The notes beneath the pieces are model-generated. The model was not told where the DNA came from, made no database searches, and worked only from the letters and a program-made list of their open reading frames with translations. A program made the position numbers and the translations under genes. A stretch of DNA of 64,000 bases from Deltaproteobacteria bacterium (GTDB lineage Bacteria; Bdellovibrionota; Bdellovibrionia; Bdellovibrionales; JAMPXM01), in assembly GCA_017302795.1 (NCBI GenBank), contig JAFLCB010000006.1:227300-291299 (forward strand). The letters are read 5' to 3'. Of the stretch, positions 1 through 7,955 are shown piece after piece. Positions within the stretch are counted from its first letter, which is position 1. Every line of letters begins with the position of its first letter.

Positions 1-1
1 T

Positions 2-370
2 GTGCCTGCCTTGTTTCTTACTTTTTTGCTGACAGCGACTCTCAGTTTTCTCTATGGCTCAATGATTGGACTCTTGGCTTTTTGGACGGAAGACGTCACT
101 GGGTTTTATTTCATCTTTGATCGCATCAAGTGGCTCTTAGGAGGTTTTTTGATGCCGATCACTTTGTTTCCAGAATGGCTTTTTAAAATTGTCGAATGGA
201 TGCCATTTTCGCTGATGATCTTTCGTCCCGCAAGCTTAGCTGTAAAGTTTGATTGGTCGACTTGGGCGGATTTATCCATGCGTCAGCTTGCGCTAATTCT
301 ATTCATGGGTGTGATTGCCCAGGGCGTTTATCGATTGGGCGTGCGTCGGCTTGACGTCAACGGGGGCTAA
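2..370 (+). CDS. ABC-2 family transporter permease, 5'-truncated
   Basis: The reading frame is open to the window edge, so only the C-terminal 122 residues or so are present. They are strongly hydrophobic, with at least two membrane helices (around residues 3-27 and 96-110 of the visible part) and a long amphipathic segment between them. The pattern resembles the ABC-2 permeases of the DUF990 type, which work as pairs of unlike permeases with one ATPase. The next gene starts two bases after the stop and is a similar permease, so the pair probably forms one exporter; the ATPase is expected upstream, outside the window. The substrate cannot be read from the sequence. The GTG at position 2 is most likely an internal valine rather than a start. 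Confidence 0.75.
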   Translation: MPALFLTFLLTATLSFLYGSMIGLLAFWTEDVTGFYFIFDRIKWLLGGFLMPITLFPEWLFKIVEWMPFSLMIFRPASLAVKFDWSTWADLSMRQLALILFMGVIAQGVYRLGVRRLDVNGG

Positions 371-371
371 A

Positions 372-1148
372 ATGTTTCGATTTATGATTGCGATGATGAG
401 GACTGGATTTGCATCGGCCATCGAATATCGTGCAAGTTTCTTCACTCAGGTTTTCGGCATGATGATCAACGATTCACTCTGGGTTGCATTTTGGATTTTG
501 TATTTTCAACGTTTCCCAGTCTTAAATGGTTGGGGGCGTGAAGATCTGTTCGTGCTGTGGGCGGTGATCACCTTCTCGTTTGGTATAGCGTTCGGTCTGT
601 TTGCACAAGCCTTGCGCTTGTCAGAACTAATCTCTCACGGTCAACTAGATTACTACTTAGCGTTGCCTAAAAATGTACTGTTGCATTTGTTGGTAGGACA
701 GATTCGACCAGCAAATCTGGGTGATTTGTTTTTTGGCCCGGTTTTGCTGATGCTGTTTGTCGATATGTCGCCGATGAAATGGGTCTGGTACCTGATTGGC
801 GGTGTACTTGGTGGTTTGATTTACTTGTCCTTTTTTGTCATGGCTGGCTCGCTTGCTTTCTACGTTGGATCAAGCGAAGGGATTTCGAGTACAATCGGCA
901 ATGCACTGATACATTTTTCGACATATCCGACTCGGATTTTCGATGGTTGGACCCGCGTCCTCTTATTTACGTTGATTCCGGCAGGCTTCATCGCGGAGGT
1001 TCCTGTCGATCTTGTGCGCCGTTTTGAGTGGGCCGATTTGGGCTTGCTTCTGCTTGCGGCGGTCGGATTTAGCTCGCTTGCCTGGTGGATTTTCCATCGC
1101 GGCTTACGGCGGTATGAATCAGGAAATCTGATTGCGATGCGGTCGTAG
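372..1148 (+). CDS. ABC-2 family transporter permease (DUF990-like)
   Basis: A 258-residue integral membrane protein with about six hydrophobic helices and a short cytoplasmic N-terminus. The ATG at 372 follows the upstream TAA by one base, a typical coupled arrangement; an upstream in-frame start at 315 would overlap the previous gene by 56 bases and is less likely. A helix running into a polar stretch (RLSELISHGQLDYYLALP, about residues 79-96) matches the conserved cytoplasmic loop of DUF990 permeases. It probably pairs with the preceding permease in an ABC exporter of unknown substrate. The ATPase partner is not in the window. Confidence 0.8.
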   Translation: MFRFMIAMMRTGFASAIEYRASFFTQVFGMMINDSLWVAFWILYFQRFPVLNGWGREDLFVLWAVITFSFGIAFGLFAQALRLSELISHGQLDYYLALPKNVLLHLLVGQIRPANLGDLFFGPVLLMLFVDMSPMKWVWYLIGGVLGGLIYLSFFVMAGSLAFYVGSSEGISSTIGNALIHFSTYPTRIFDGWTRVLLFTLIPAGFIAEVPVDLVRRFEWADLGLLLLAAVGFSSLAWWIFHRGLRRYESGNLIAMRS

Positions 1149-1194
1149 CCCAGAAGGGCGTGACAAACTTAGCTGGTGGACCTAGCTTGCTGGT

Positions 1195-2013
1195 ATGAGT
1201 GCGTCGTCATCAGGTGAAAGTTCATTGCGTCAATCGAGTCTTTTTGTCGGACACGGGAGTCCGATGAATGCGATCGCGGACAATTCCTACGCGAAAACTT
1301 TGCGAGCGATGGGTGATCGACTGCGGTTGCAAAAACCGAAAGCGGCGGTCGTCTTCTCATCGCACTGGGAAACGGACGGGTTGCAGGTGTTGACAGCCCC
1401 CGAGCCGCGAACGATTCACGACTTTTACGGATTCCCCAAAGCACTCTTTGAAATTCAGTATCCTGCGAAAGGCGACGTCGAGCTCGCACAAGAGGTGGCC
1501 GAAGTTTTAAAGCATGAACCAGCCGTGCCAACCACTCAGTGGGGTTTTGATCACGGGGTTTGGTCAGTGATGCGCCACCTCTGGCCAGACGCGAACTTGC
1601 CGATCGTGATGGTTTCTGTTTCAAAACGACTTGATCCGGAATCCCACATTCGCATTGGCGAACAATTGCGGTACCTCCGTGATCAGAAAGTTTTGATCCT
1701 CGGTAGCGGGAACATTGTTCATAATCTTCGTGAGATCAATCGAGACGCCGAGGCCACGCCTTATGCTTGGGCTGTCGAGTTCGATGCGAAAATAGCGGAT
1801 GCATTGAAAGTACGCGACGCCAAAACTCTAGCTGGAGCAACTCGCGCGAGTGATATGGCCTCTCGAAAGTCGTTACCAACCCGCGAGCACTATATGCCGC
1901 TTCTTCCAGTTTTCGGTGCTAGCTTTGCAGACGAAAGTCCTCAGTTTTTTATTGAAGAGATGCAAAACGCTTCGATTTCTATGCGTTCCATCATCTATGG
2001 ACGCGATGCCTAA
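1195..2013 (+). CDS. Class III extradiol dioxygenase, YgiD/DODA-like
   Basis: A 272-residue cytosolic enzyme of the LigB/YgiD superfamily, which uses a His-coordinated metal to cleave catechol-type rings (4,5-DOPA dioxygenase in plants and in E. coli YgiD). The family landmarks occur in order: VGHGSPM near residue 18 (first metal His), FSSHWE near 54 (second), FDHGVW near 117, GSGNIVHNL near 171 (third) and TREHYMPLL near 224. The length equals the family norm. The real substrate cannot be deduced, since bacterial homologues are mostly uncharacterised. It overlaps the NUDIX gene by eight bases, which suggests cotranscription. Confidence 0.85.
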   Translation: MSASSSGESSLRQSSLFVGHGSPMNAIADNSYAKTLRAMGDRLRLQKPKAAVVFSSHWETDGLQVLTAPEPRTIHDFYGFPKALFEIQYPAKGDVELAQEVAEVLKHEPAVPTTQWGFDHGVWSVMRHLWPDANLPIVMVSVSKRLDPESHIRIGEQLRYLRDQKVLILGSGNIVHNLREINRDAEATPYAWAVEFDAKIADALKVRDAKTLAGATRASDMASRKSLPTREHYMPLLPVFGASFADESPQFFIEEMQNASISMRSIIYGRDA

Positions 2014-2485
2014 CCAATTGCAAAACACTAAACTGCAGATGGCGAAGGGGCAAAATCCGGAGCCTTCAATAAAAGGTCCGATTGCAGTTGTGGCAGCAGT
2101 TATTCGAAACAGAAATGGACAGATTCTGCTCGCCAGGCGACCCGATTCCCATTCGGTTGCCGGCGGACTTTGGGAATTTCCGGGCGGGAAGATTGATGCT
2201 GGCGAATCGCCGGAGGAAGCGCTTCGCCGTGAAATCCGGGAAGAATTGGGAATCGAGATAAAAGTGCAGGGCCTGATTGATGTCGTCTCTCACGTTTATG
2301 ATATTTCCTCGCTTTCCAAACTACACATTTTGTTGATGGGCTATTTGGCAGAATACGTCAGCGGAGAAATTCGACTCCAGGATGTCGCCGAAGTTGAGTG
2401 GGTGCCGGACGACCAGCCGCCAGCACATCACTTCGCGCCGGCCGACGTTCCATTCGTTGAAAAGGTTTGGCCGAACAGGCGATGA
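2006..2485 (+). CDS. NUDIX hydrolase, MutT-like
   Basis: A NUDIX protein of about 159 residues. The box is complete: GGKIDAGESPEEALRREI followed by REELGIEI, giving the GX5EX7REUXEEXGU pattern that binds Mg2+. The lead-in VVAAVIRNRNGQILLARRP is typical of 8-oxo-dGTP diphosphatases (MutT), which clean oxidised nucleotides from the dNTP pool, but substrate cannot be fixed from the motif. I start it at the ATG at 2006, which overlaps the end of the dioxygenase gene; in-frame ATGs at 1997 and 2039 are alternatives and none has a clear Shine-Dalgarno. Its last 58 bases overlap the 3' end of the convergent SpoU-TrmO gene. Confidence 0.85.
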   Translation: MPNQLQNTKLQMAKGQNPEPSIKGPIAVVAAVIRNRNGQILLARRPDSHSVAGGLWEFPGGKIDAGESPEEALRREIREELGIEIKVQGLIDVVSHVYDISSLSKLHILLMGYLAEYVSGEIRLQDVAEVEWVPDDQPPAHHFAPADVPFVEKVWPNRR

Positions 2486-4104
2486 AGAGTCTTGTCCCCA
2501 TGGGGATCGGCAAAATCCGCCAGTTCGAAGGCAGTGTAACCGGACGCGACGTCCATGATCTTTAATGTCGGCACCGGTGATTCGGAAATTGTTGCGGACA
2601 TTCGCCAAGTGCGAAATGCCACTTGAAAGTGAGTGGTTGAATCCAAAGAGGAAGTCGTTATTTCTGAAACTCGCTTTCGACTTTGATCCAAGGGCTGATA
2701 GCGAAGCTGTTCTTCAATGAAGCCGCGTAGACGATTTTCACCATTTGATTCTAGCCAATCGAGTTTTTCTTCGGCCATTGCGGATTCTTCAATTGAATAA
2801 GGCTCGGGGAGTTCGTCGACCCATCCTGCTTTAGCTTCTGGAAATGAGTCCGCCTGGGGCAGATAAGGTTTTATGTCGTAAATAGGAGTTTCGTCTAAAA
2901 GATCATGGCCCTCGATTAAAAGATTTCGTCCCTCCACTTTCAGAAGCCGAACGCTCGAAAGACCGATTCGGTTGGGGCGGTGAGGCGAGCGAGTTGCGAA
3001 CACGCCGCGCTTCTCTCCATCGCCTCTCGGCGGACGCACCATCGGAAGCCAGCCTTGGCTTTCGTGAAATCCAAACACCAGCCACACTCGTTCGAATCCG
3101 GCAAGCGATTGAAGCGCTTGTTCAAAGTTTCCGGGGCGACCCTGAAAACGTGGATAGAGGCGAATCCATGCCTGTGAAGCACTTTCGCCATAGTTCGCCT
3201 GTCGGGGTGCTGCTTGAGGCACGGAATGTCCGCCTTCGATTTTGCCGATCGCGTGGAGTAATTCGATTTCCGAAGAAACTAGATTTACTTCACGCCACCT
3301 ATTTGCGGCGATGCCAAAAGAGATGCCAACATTTAAAGAGTTCTTGGAACCAAGAGTTGAAATGCGGACGACGTGATCGCATTTTTTTAGAGTTTGCGAA
3401 TCGACACCAAAGCGCTCGTTACCTAAGATCACCGCTGACTTTTCTGGCCACTGGAAAGTCTCTAACGCTTCGGCTCCGGGTGCATTTTCGAGTGCGATGA
3501 CGGAGAAGCCGGATTCTTTCAGCGCTGCGATAGCAATTTCTGTTCGGTCAAAATTTTTAACGGTTAAAAGCTTGTCAGTTCCCATCGCGGTCTTAAGAGG
3601 ATCAGCCGTATATCCAGTTAGCCATACTTCATTCGCTTGAAAGGCTTCGCTGGTTCTATAAATCGCTCCGACGTTAAAGGCAGATCGAAGATTTTCACAA
3701 ATGACAATTCGCGGTAGGCGTGATTTGATTTCCGCAGCATTTGTGCTTGGTTGGTTGCCGTCTTGTTCGGAAAAAAGAAATTCTTCATCGCGAGCAGCTC
3801 TCCCGCTCAATCTTTCCAACGGCACCAGGAGGGCCATCAAATGCCTTGGGCCCAGTTTCGCATCTACCTTTGACGCAAGCTCGGAAAGCTTCTTGACCAA
3901 TGCGTGCTCGCCGTCGCTCATCCGTAGAAGGCAGTCGCGAAACTTATCCTCAGCCATCTTCAATCGATAGGCAGGGGACAAAACATCATTTTGCGGATCT
4001 TCACTGCTCCAGTCGCGGGTAAACTCTAATTCTAATTCAAGGCCTGCTTTTAGAGCGGCTTCTAACAGTTTATGATCCGCAACTGTAAATCCGCTTGTAG
4101 TCAT
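2428..4104 (-). CDS. SpoU-family RNA methyltransferase fused to TrmO (t6A37 N6-methyltransferase)
   Basis: A 558-residue two-domain protein. Residues about 132-272 carry the three SpoU/TrmH knot motifs: ENLRSAFNVGAIYRT (138-151), AVILGNERFGVD (224-235) and SKNSLNVGISFGIAAN (253-268). SpoU enzymes are SAM-dependent 2'-O-methyltransferases of tRNA or rRNA. Residues about 284-525 are a TrmO/TsaA domain: AIGKIEGG, YPRFQGRPGNFEQ, VRPPRGDGEKRGVFATRSP, HRPNRIGLSS and LLDETPIYDIKPYLP, followed by the smaller C-terminal subdomain with QLRYQP. TrmO methylates N6 of t6A37 in tRNA. Residues 1-130 are helical and unassigned. The start ATG overlaps the metG stop (TAATG), so the two are translationally coupled. 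The fusion joins two enzymes normally encoded apart. Confidence 0.88.
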   Translation of the reverse strand: MTTSGFTVADHKLLEAALKAGLELELEFTRDWSSEDPQNDVLSPAYRLKMAEDKFRDCLLRMSDGEHALVKKLSELASKVDAKLGPRHLMALLVPLERLSGRAARDEEFLFSEQDGNQPSTNAAEIKSRLPRIVICENLRSAFNVGAIYRTSEAFQANEVWLTGYTADPLKTAMGTDKLLTVKNFDRTEIAIAALKESGFSVIALENAPGAEALETFQWPEKSAVILGNERFGVDSQTLKKCDHVVRISTLGSKNSLNVGISFGIAANRWREVNLVSSEIELLHAIGKIEGGHSVPQAAPRQANYGESASQAWIRLYPRFQGRPGNFEQALQSLAGFERVWLVFGFHESQGWLPMVRPPRGDGEKRGVFATRSPHRPNRIGLSSVRLLKVEGRNLLIEGHDLLDETPIYDIKPYLPQADSFPEAKAGWVDELPEPYSIEESAMAEEKLDWLESNGENRLRGFIEEQLRYQPLDQSRKRVSEITTSSLDSTTHFQVAFRTWRMSATISESPVPTLKIMDVASGYTAFELADFADPHGDKTLHRLFGQTFSTNGTSAGAK

Positions 4105-6275
4105 TACTTTACGCGGTCGCCTGGTTTGGCGCCAGCATCTGGAGAAAGGATGAAAAGACCCTTGCTTGCTCCATCGGTCGGGTCAGACGCAGCGAGAACC
4201 ATTCCTTCACTCATACCGAACTTCATTTTTCTTGGCGCCAGGTTTGCGACAACCACGGTGAGGCGACCTTCGAGCGTAGCGGGGTCATAAGCCGACTTAA
4301 TTCCCGCAAACACTTGGCGCGTGCCAAGCGGTCCGAGATCAATTTGTAGCTTCAAGAGCTTATCTGCTTCCGGGATCGCTTCTGCTTTCACGATTTTCCC
4401 GATGCGAAGATCAACTTTGTTGAAGGTGTCAATATCAAGGAAGCTAGGTTCACCAGTCGAGGAGGTAGTTTCAGTCATAGAATTTCCTTTCGCGTTTGCG
4501 GGCGGCGAAGATTTCGCCTGACCAGTCGAGCTGGTCGTCGCGCCAGCGCTCGCTTTTCGCACTTCGCCGACTTTTTCGTTTTCTTTTTTTGTTGCTTCAA
4601 TCATTGCTTCAACTTTTGCGGTTTCGATGCGAGTTGCGAGGTGCTGGTATTCACCAATTTTAGTTCCCAGCAGCGTTTTTGCTGTGTCGGCCCAAACATA
4701 GGGTTTTTCGTTAAGTAGTGCCGCTACTTTGTCCGCAAAGTCTGGCAGAACTGGCTTTAGAGAAATCGCAATGAGACGGAAGACATTGAGAGTCGTAGTT
4801 AACACCTGGCGTGTTTGTGACTCGTCCGTTTTTATCATTCCCCAAGGGGCTTTCTCGTCAAAGTACTTGTTTGCTTCGTCGGCAATCTCGCGAAGAACTC
4901 CCAAAACTTTCGCGAAATCCCGCTTTTCGTAAAAGTCTGCGATCTCGGGTAAAAGCGGTCGGATTTTTTTCGCAAGCAACGTTTCTCCATCCGCATCAAG
5001 GCTTGTCGATAGCTCGGATCCCAAACGTTTCCCAAGCATCTGCGCACCACGAGAACCAAGATTGGTAATTTTTCCGACGAGATCGGAATTCACACGGTTG
5101 ACGAAATCGTCCAAGCCAAGATCGATGTCTTGCAAAGCAGAATTCAACTTCGACGCAAAATAATAGCGCAAATAACTAGCGTCGAGGTGGTTGAGATAGG
5201 TGCGTGCAGAAACGAAAGTGCCTTTTGATTTCGACATCTTCTCGCCGTTGACAGTCAGAAAGCCATTAACGAAGACCTCTGTTGGAAGCTTTCGTCCCGC
5301 AGTTTTCAACATCGCTGGCCAAAACAGCAGATGAAACTTGATAATGTCTTTTCCAATGAAGTGAAAAATCTCCGAAGGTTTTCCCCCGGCATCGACTGGT
5401 TTCCAATAGTCATCGACGGAGTATCCGCCTAGTTTTCCAACGGGCGAGTTGCACCACTGTTCGCTGGACGAAATATAACCGATCGGTGCGTCTAGCCAAA
5501 CATAGAAATATTTGTCAGTCGTTCCTGGAATTTTGAATCCAAAATAGGGGGCATCTCGAGAAATGTCCCAATCCAAAAGTTCGCCGTCAATCCATTCGCC
5601 CAATTTGTTTGCGACTTCTTCTGGCGCGTGACTGGGAACCCAGTCCTTCAAAAAAGTTTGAAAGTTTGAAAGTTTAAAGGCGATCGTGTCTGATACCTTC
5701 AGCGTGGGGGCGGATCCGCACATTGAACAGCCTGGATTTTTCAAATCCGTTGCGGCATAGGTTGCGCCGCACTTGTCACAGCTGTCGCCGTACTGTTCGA
5801 CGGCGCCACACTTGGGACATGTTCCTTTGACGAAGCGATCGGGCAGGAACATTTTGTCGTGATTGCACCAAAGCTGTTCACGTGGTTTGACGACCGTGTG
5901 GCCCGCATCGCGCATTTTGATATAAAACTCTTCCGCGAGTTTTCTATTTTCTTCGGTATTGGTTGAAGAGTAATGGTCAAACTGAATTCCGAAATCAGAG
6001 AAGTCTTGAAAATGATCTGCTTGTGATTTCGCAATCAGTTGTTCAGGTGTGATACCAAGCTCGCGTGCTTTTACCATGATCGGAGTACCGTGGGTGTCGT
6101 CGCCGCAAATGTAAATGCAGTCGCGGCCGGTCATGCGATTCCAGCGAACCCAAAAATCTGCCTGCATATACCCGACGAGGTGGCCAATGTGGATTGGTCC
6201 ATTGGCATAAGGCAGCGCTGCCGTGACAAGGCGTTTGGGTGACTTCATTTCTGTGTTTGCGTTGTTGTTGGCCAT
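4104..6275 (-). CDS. metG: Methionyl-tRNA synthetase
   Basis: A 723-residue class I synthetase charging tRNA-Met with methionine. The HIGH signature is PIHIGHL (27-33) and the KMSKS loop is at 346-350. A four-cysteine zinc knuckle is seen at CPKC (153-156), CDKC (166-169) and CSMC (183-186); this region also follows the usual MetRS layout. The final 105 residues form the OB-fold tRNA-binding domain (VDLRIGKIVKAEAIPEADKL), linked by a low-complexity Ser/Thr/Lys stretch; in many bacteria this domain dimerises MetRS. The first gene of a two-gene unit with the downstream tRNA methyltransferase fusion, so charging and tRNA modification are expressed together. Confidence 0.97.
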   Translation of the reverse strand: MANNNANTEMKSPKRLVTAALPYANGPIHIGHLVGYMQADFWVRWNRMTGRDCIYICGDDTHGTPIMVKARELGITPEQLIAKSQADHFQDFSDFGIQFDHYSSTNTEENRKLAEEFYIKMRDAGHTVVKPREQLWCNHDKMFLPDRFVKGTCPKCGAVEQYGDSCDKCGATYAATDLKNPGCSMCGSAPTLKVSDTIAFKLSNFQTFLKDWVPSHAPEEVANKLGEWIDGELLDWDISRDAPYFGFKIPGTTDKYFYVWLDAPIGYISSSEQWCNSPVGKLGGYSVDDYWKPVDAGGKPSEIFHFIGKDIIKFHLLFWPAMLKTAGRKLPTEVFVNGFLTVNGEKMSKSKGTFVSARTYLNHLDASYLRYYFASKLNSALQDIDLGLDDFVNRVNSDLVGKITNLGSRGAQMLGKRLGSELSTSLDADGETLLAKKIRPLLPEIADFYEKRDFAKVLGVLREIADEANKYFDEKAPWGMIKTDESQTRQVLTTTLNVFRLIAISLKPVLPDFADKVAALLNEKPYVWADTAKTLLGTKIGEYQHLATRIETAKVEAMIEATKKENEKVGEVRKASAGATTSSTGQAKSSPPANAKGNSMTETTSSTGEPSFLDIDTFNKVDLRIGKIVKAEAIPEADKLLKLQIDLGPLGTRQVFAGIKSAYDPATLEGRLTVVVANLAPRKMKFGMSEGMVLAASDPTDGASKGLFILSPDAGAKPGDRVK

Positions 6276-6394
6276 AGGTTGCTAGGATGGCAGAGATCAT
6301 GCGAGTCGTCACCCGCGTAGTGTAGGCACGCGCAAAAGGCTCGCGTAAAAGATTGCTTTAAGCGAACCTTTTCATTAGAATGATCTATTTTTAA

Positions 6395-6413
6395 TAAGCA
6401 TAATCATGGCTTA
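6395..6413. promoter_or_regulatory. Inverted repeat upstream of the Crp-like gene
   Basis: TAAGC and GCTTA arms separated by nine bases, located 12 bases before the ATG at 6425, in the AT-rich divergent space between metG and the Crp-like gene. The position would suit an autoregulatory operator. It is not a match to the classical FNR or CRP consensus, and a five-base arm can arise by chance. Confidence 0.3.
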
Positions 6414-6424
6414 AAGTTTCTTCT

Positions 6425-7225
6425 ATGGAACAAACAGTAGATCTGATTCTCCCCACATCACGTGACTCTCAATTCCAAATCCTGACATTCGAGCCCGGAG
6501 TGATTTTGGTTCGTTCAGGTCAGCCGTTGCTTGGTCTGATCACAGTTATCAAAGGGCGGCTAAAACGAAAACGACAGTACCCTGCCGGCGAATTCCTAGT
6601 TGGCATTGCGGGTCCAGGCGATCGAATTGGAATTTTCGAACTGCTTGAAAGTATGCGGCATGGTGAAGGAGCGCGCCATGGCGAAACACTGGAAACGATC
6701 GGTCATGTTGAGGTGCAAATTGAACCTGCAAGCGTCGTAGAGGTCCGTCTTCGAGCCTTTCCAAAAGAGGTTCGCGACCTTGTGACGAAAGGCGTCGGAG
6801 ATTCAAGGTTGGACACGGCGAGGCCGTCCCGATTTTCAATGAAACTTCGTCGACCGCTGGACTTGTTGCCCGTTAAGGCTAGGGTAGCGGCTACGCTTTG
6901 GAACCTGATGGAATCTCACGGGGTGCGCGGGGCCGACGGCGTCCTTCTGGATTTGGATTTGACGCGCGAAGAAATTGCCCACCTTGCAGGTACTGTCTAC
7001 GAGTCTGTCATTCGAATGTTAACCAAATTCAAAAACGATGGTTTGATTCAATTGGAAGGCCGAAAGATTTTAATTAAGGACGAAACTCTCCTCGCGAGAA
7101 CCGCGCAAATAGTGTTAGATCGTCCAGAAACGGGAGTAGATCGCCATGATTCGAGATCTGATAAAGAAGCCGTCGTCGAAAATCACGGTTCGAAAGACAA
7201 CAGCTCTTCCAAAGAAGCGTGCTGA
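6425..7225 (+). CDS. Crp/Fnr-family transcriptional regulator
   Basis: A 266-residue protein with a cupin-like effector domain (about 15-125; FEPGVILVRSGQPL, then GEFLVGIAGPGDRIG) and a winged helix-turn-helix (about 150-215). The recognition region LTREEIAHLAGTVYESVIRM matches the Crp/Fnr pattern in which a helix precedes the ESVIR-type recognition helix. The residues that bind cAMP in E. coli Crp are not recognisable and there is no Fnr-type cysteine cluster, so the signal is unknown. The last 35 residues are polar and low-complexity and overlap the next gene by 80 bases. It may control that gene and itself. Confidence 0.88.
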   Translation: MEQTVDLILPTSRDSQFQILTFEPGVILVRSGQPLLGLITVIKGRLKRKRQYPAGEFLVGIAGPGDRIGIFELLESMRHGEGARHGETLETIGHVEVQIEPASVVEVRLRAFPKEVRDLVTKGVGDSRLDTARPSRFSMKLRRPLDLLPVKARVAATLWNLMESHGVRGADGVLLDLDLTREEIAHLAGTVYESVIRMLTKFKNDGLIQLEGRKILIKDETLLARTAQIVLDRPETGVDRHDSRSDKEAVVENHGSKDNSSSKEAC

Positions 7226-7844
7226 AATAGAAGCGCTTCTGACCAAAGAGGGTGTCGAGCGATTTCTGAATGAGATGGGCCGTGGTGCGCTAGAAGCTTC
7301 GGTCGAGACCTTCACTGAAACGGCGAATGAAACTTCCACGGAAGCTTCTACTGAAACTTCGGCCGATAATTCCGCCGATAATCTGCCCGACGTGAAACTC
7401 GGACTAGGCGACACTGTAACAGTGAAGCTGGTCGCGCTTGAATTCGCGGGTTTAACTGGACTCGCGCAAATGTTAGTTGCTGCTAAAGCTCCCAAGAGTG
7501 TCAAACCTATGATTGAAAGCACTCCAGTATTCGAAAAGGTTGGGGCTGGACTCGATTTGGCCTACGGCCTACTTCGTGGCGGACTCACTTTTTCAAGCAA
7601 AGTGACGGAATGGAATTCCGACGCCGACGCTCTGACCTACGTAGACGAGGGCATTCAGCTGCCAAAACCACTCACTTCTTGGAAGCACACTCACAGAGTT
7701 ACCGACAGTGATGAGGGTGGGATGATCATTGATGAGCTGACGGTCGAAGTTGATCCGGCGATTGCTGCGCCCGTAGTAGAAAGCGCGCTGCGTCTTCATC
7801 TGGATAGTCGCGCGAAAGCCTATAAAAAAGTTTTCGAGGCTTAG
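7146..7844 (+). CDS. SRPBCC-like (ligand-binding START-type) protein
   Basis: A 232-residue protein. The C-terminal half (about 120-232) resembles SRPBCC ligand-binding proteins: a predicted strand-rich stretch, then LPKPLTSWKHTHRV, MIIDELTVEV and the long final helix ending RAKAYKKVFEA, as in START/Bet v1-like folds. The N-terminal half has a Thr/Ser/Glu-rich low-complexity segment around residues 55-80 made of near-repeats of TETS and SADN. The start ATG lies inside the Crp-like gene, with GGAG about ten bases upstream. Ligand and role are unknown; the coupling suggests that the regulator and this protein belong to one response. The ORF itself is well supported, the fold assignment less so. 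Confidence 0.6.
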   Translation: MIRDLIKKPSSKITVRKTTALPKKRAEIEALLTKEGVERFLNEMGRGALEASVETFTETANETSTEASTETSADNSADNLPDVKLGLGDTVTVKLVALEFAGLTGLAQMLVAAKAPKSVKPMIESTPVFEKVGAGLDLAYGLLRGGLTFSSKVTEWNSDADALTYVDEGIQLPKPLTSWKHTHRVTDSDEGGMIIDELTVEVDPAIAAPVVESALRLHLDSRAKAYKKVFEA

Positions 7845-7955
7845 CCTATTTCAGGCGACGCAAAATCCCGTTGAGTTAAAACTCGGTATGAGAGGGTTTC
7901 AAATACTGATAGACAAGTTAGCTCAACTTGTCGGCGACTTTCTCGTCCGAGCCGT

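Noticed and set aside
1169..1624. Minus-strand 151-aa Arg/Ser-rich frame
   Set aside because: Shadow of the dioxygenase gene; composition typical of antisense translation.
2994..3500. Plus-strand 168-aa frame inside the SpoU-TrmO gene
   Set aside because: Antisense shadow of a well-supported gene with clear motifs.
7115..7522. Minus-strand 135-aa frame rich in Ser and Val
   Set aside because: It is antisense to the Thr/Ser/Glu-rich stretch of the SRPBCC-like gene, which creates an open complementary frame.
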